Source: Euborellia annulipes (lineage: Eukaryota > Arthropoda > Insecta > Dermaptera > Anisolabididae). From it: a stretch of 64,000 nt of DNA. The notes under the pieces are model-generated. The model ran no database searches and was not told the DNA's origin. It was given only the letters and a program-made list of their open reading frames with translations. The DNA lies in contig JAKCPI010027372.1 of NCBI GenBank assembly GCA_023213315.1, positions 1 through 64,000 of the forward strand. Direction: 5' to 3'. Position numbers and translations under genes: made by a program. Below, one piece after another: positions 62,809 through 64,000 of this stretch (position 1 is the first letter of the stretch; the number at the start of each line of letters is the position of its first letter).

Positions 62809-63356
62809 ATTATTTATTTTTTTTGGTGCTTGGAAAAATTAACATTAAAATAATTACGAATTTATTTTAAAAAAAATTCTTTTGGATTTTAAATTAAAAT
62901 ATTTTAATATATCCCCGAAGGTATATGAGGGAGGGGAGGGGCAAAGGGGTGTATGAGTTATCAACACTTATTTATTAATCTAACAAAGATGTGTTATTTA
63001 TTAATTTTCGTTCATTCCTTTAATCAATTTTAGTTTAAAAAAATTAATTCTCTACAGCATGTATTTTTGTTGCCACTATAACTTATTTATAGAGGGGTGG
63101 ATTAAGGGTTAAAAATAATAATGTCTCTATTTATTTTTTAATTTAATTTTTTTTTTATTTCCTTGGTCTTTTCTTTCATATATATTTTATATAGAAATTC
63201 TAAAATGAAAATTTTCATTCTTATAAAATCCAAGAAAAATACTCGGCTTCTAAATCCCCAAATGGGGTGGCTCATAAATTCACAATTTTACCCATTGGAA
63301 AGCAGAAAAAATATTGGATGCAATCTTCTTTTGTCTTCTTTTTCCTTCATTTTTAC

Positions 63357-63935
63357 TATCTCTTACCTATGTATATATGTAATATATATATAGAGAGAAA
63401 GTATTGGATTCATGTCAAAAATTCGATGTCGAGGTTTTGATGGAAATACACGTTTTAAGGTTCCCTGAATTCGCGACATTGTCTGTGAACAAAATATCTC
63501 AAGAACGAAAAGAGCTAGGAGGTTGAAATTTTATATTTAAGTTAGACATCCCCCTGAGGCGTGAAAATAAGTTTTTGATCAAAATTAGCCAAAAAGTACT
63601 AGTACTTTACTGATGTAGTTTTTCAGTTTTTTTCGATTTTCTAAAAATTCGCTCAAACAATTTTGATTAAAATTCATAAATCAATTATTTTTTAGATGCT
63701 TTTTAAAATGTATATTCTCATTTTGCCATTGAAATCTTCTGAAGACCACTTTACTCTTGTATTTCATAGGGAAGATAGGAAAAATAACAAAATATAAAAA
63801 TTTTCCCATGTTTATAAATTTTAAATCTTGAATTCTAAACTAAATATATCTCGACACAAAAAAATATGGTGTGACAAGCACAGAACACAACTTTCGATTA
63901 CCGAAGGTAAGAGAAAGTTGTGATTTTAGATTTTT
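63357..63935 (+). mobile_element. Helentron-like element, hairpin truncated
   Basis: 5' end CTATCTCTTACC, full body, then the hairpin stops right after GGTAAGAGAAAGTTGTG, i.e. at the inverted copy of the 5' terminus. Confidence 0.55.
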
Positions 63936-64000
63936 AAATTTTATATTTGTGTACCATCTTACACTTAAAAGCACACACACGGCCTATTTGCGCGAGTGTG

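Overview
The window is nuclear DNA from an animal, most likely a pancrustacean arthropod (insect or crustacean). The grounds are AT-rich sequence, GT-AG introns, dense small transposons, and an intact RR-2 cuticular protein gene (Rebers-Riddiford chitin-binding domain). I cannot name the species. There is no bacterial or viral gene organisation.

Main gene (+ strand, about 7.9-51.1 kb): 23 coding exons join in one unbroken frame into a predicted 1359-residue NACHT and WD-repeat protein of the NWD1/NWD2 type. It has an N-terminal Met-Gly-Ser-Ser-Cys acylation signal, a low-complexity linker, a DUF4062-like segment, a NACHT ATPase with Walker A (GPTGCGKTT) and Walker B (IIFVIDGID), a helical region, and a C-terminal WD-repeat region. 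Possible 5' untranslated exons lie at 3.5 and 7.7 kb. One intron is GC-AG. The last intron may be retained, giving an alternative 3' end.

Nested gene: a complete three-exon RR-2 cuticular protein gene (160 residues, His-rich tail) lies on the minus strand inside intron 14 (39378-42937), with its own TATA box and poly(A) signal.

The rest is mostly mobile DNA. (i) Helentron-like non-autonomous elements of about 0.65 kb, with a 5' terminal repeat inverted inside a 3' hairpin. (ii) hAT-type elements with G-rich ends and 8-bp target duplications, ten of them clear. (iii) A tRNA-derived SINE with 9-13 bp duplications, other tRNA-like SINE pieces, and one 5S-rRNA-derived SINE. (iv) A 0.25-kb MITE with 4-bp duplications. 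(v) Several fold-back elements, including a near-perfect 1.93-kb palindrome.

The most striking observation is that many fold-back elements carry, often as inverted pairs, hammerhead ribozyme-like modules. Each has CUGANGA, one extra base, stem II, GAAA, a tiny stem III, UH, and a stem I that closes outside the core. Hammerheads are known from Penelope-like retroelements, so these may be non-autonomous relatives.

Downstream of the NWD-like gene (51-64 kb) no protein-coding gene is complete. Three first-exon-like segments (55.9, 56.4 and 62.8 kb) may belong to a gene beyond the right edge.
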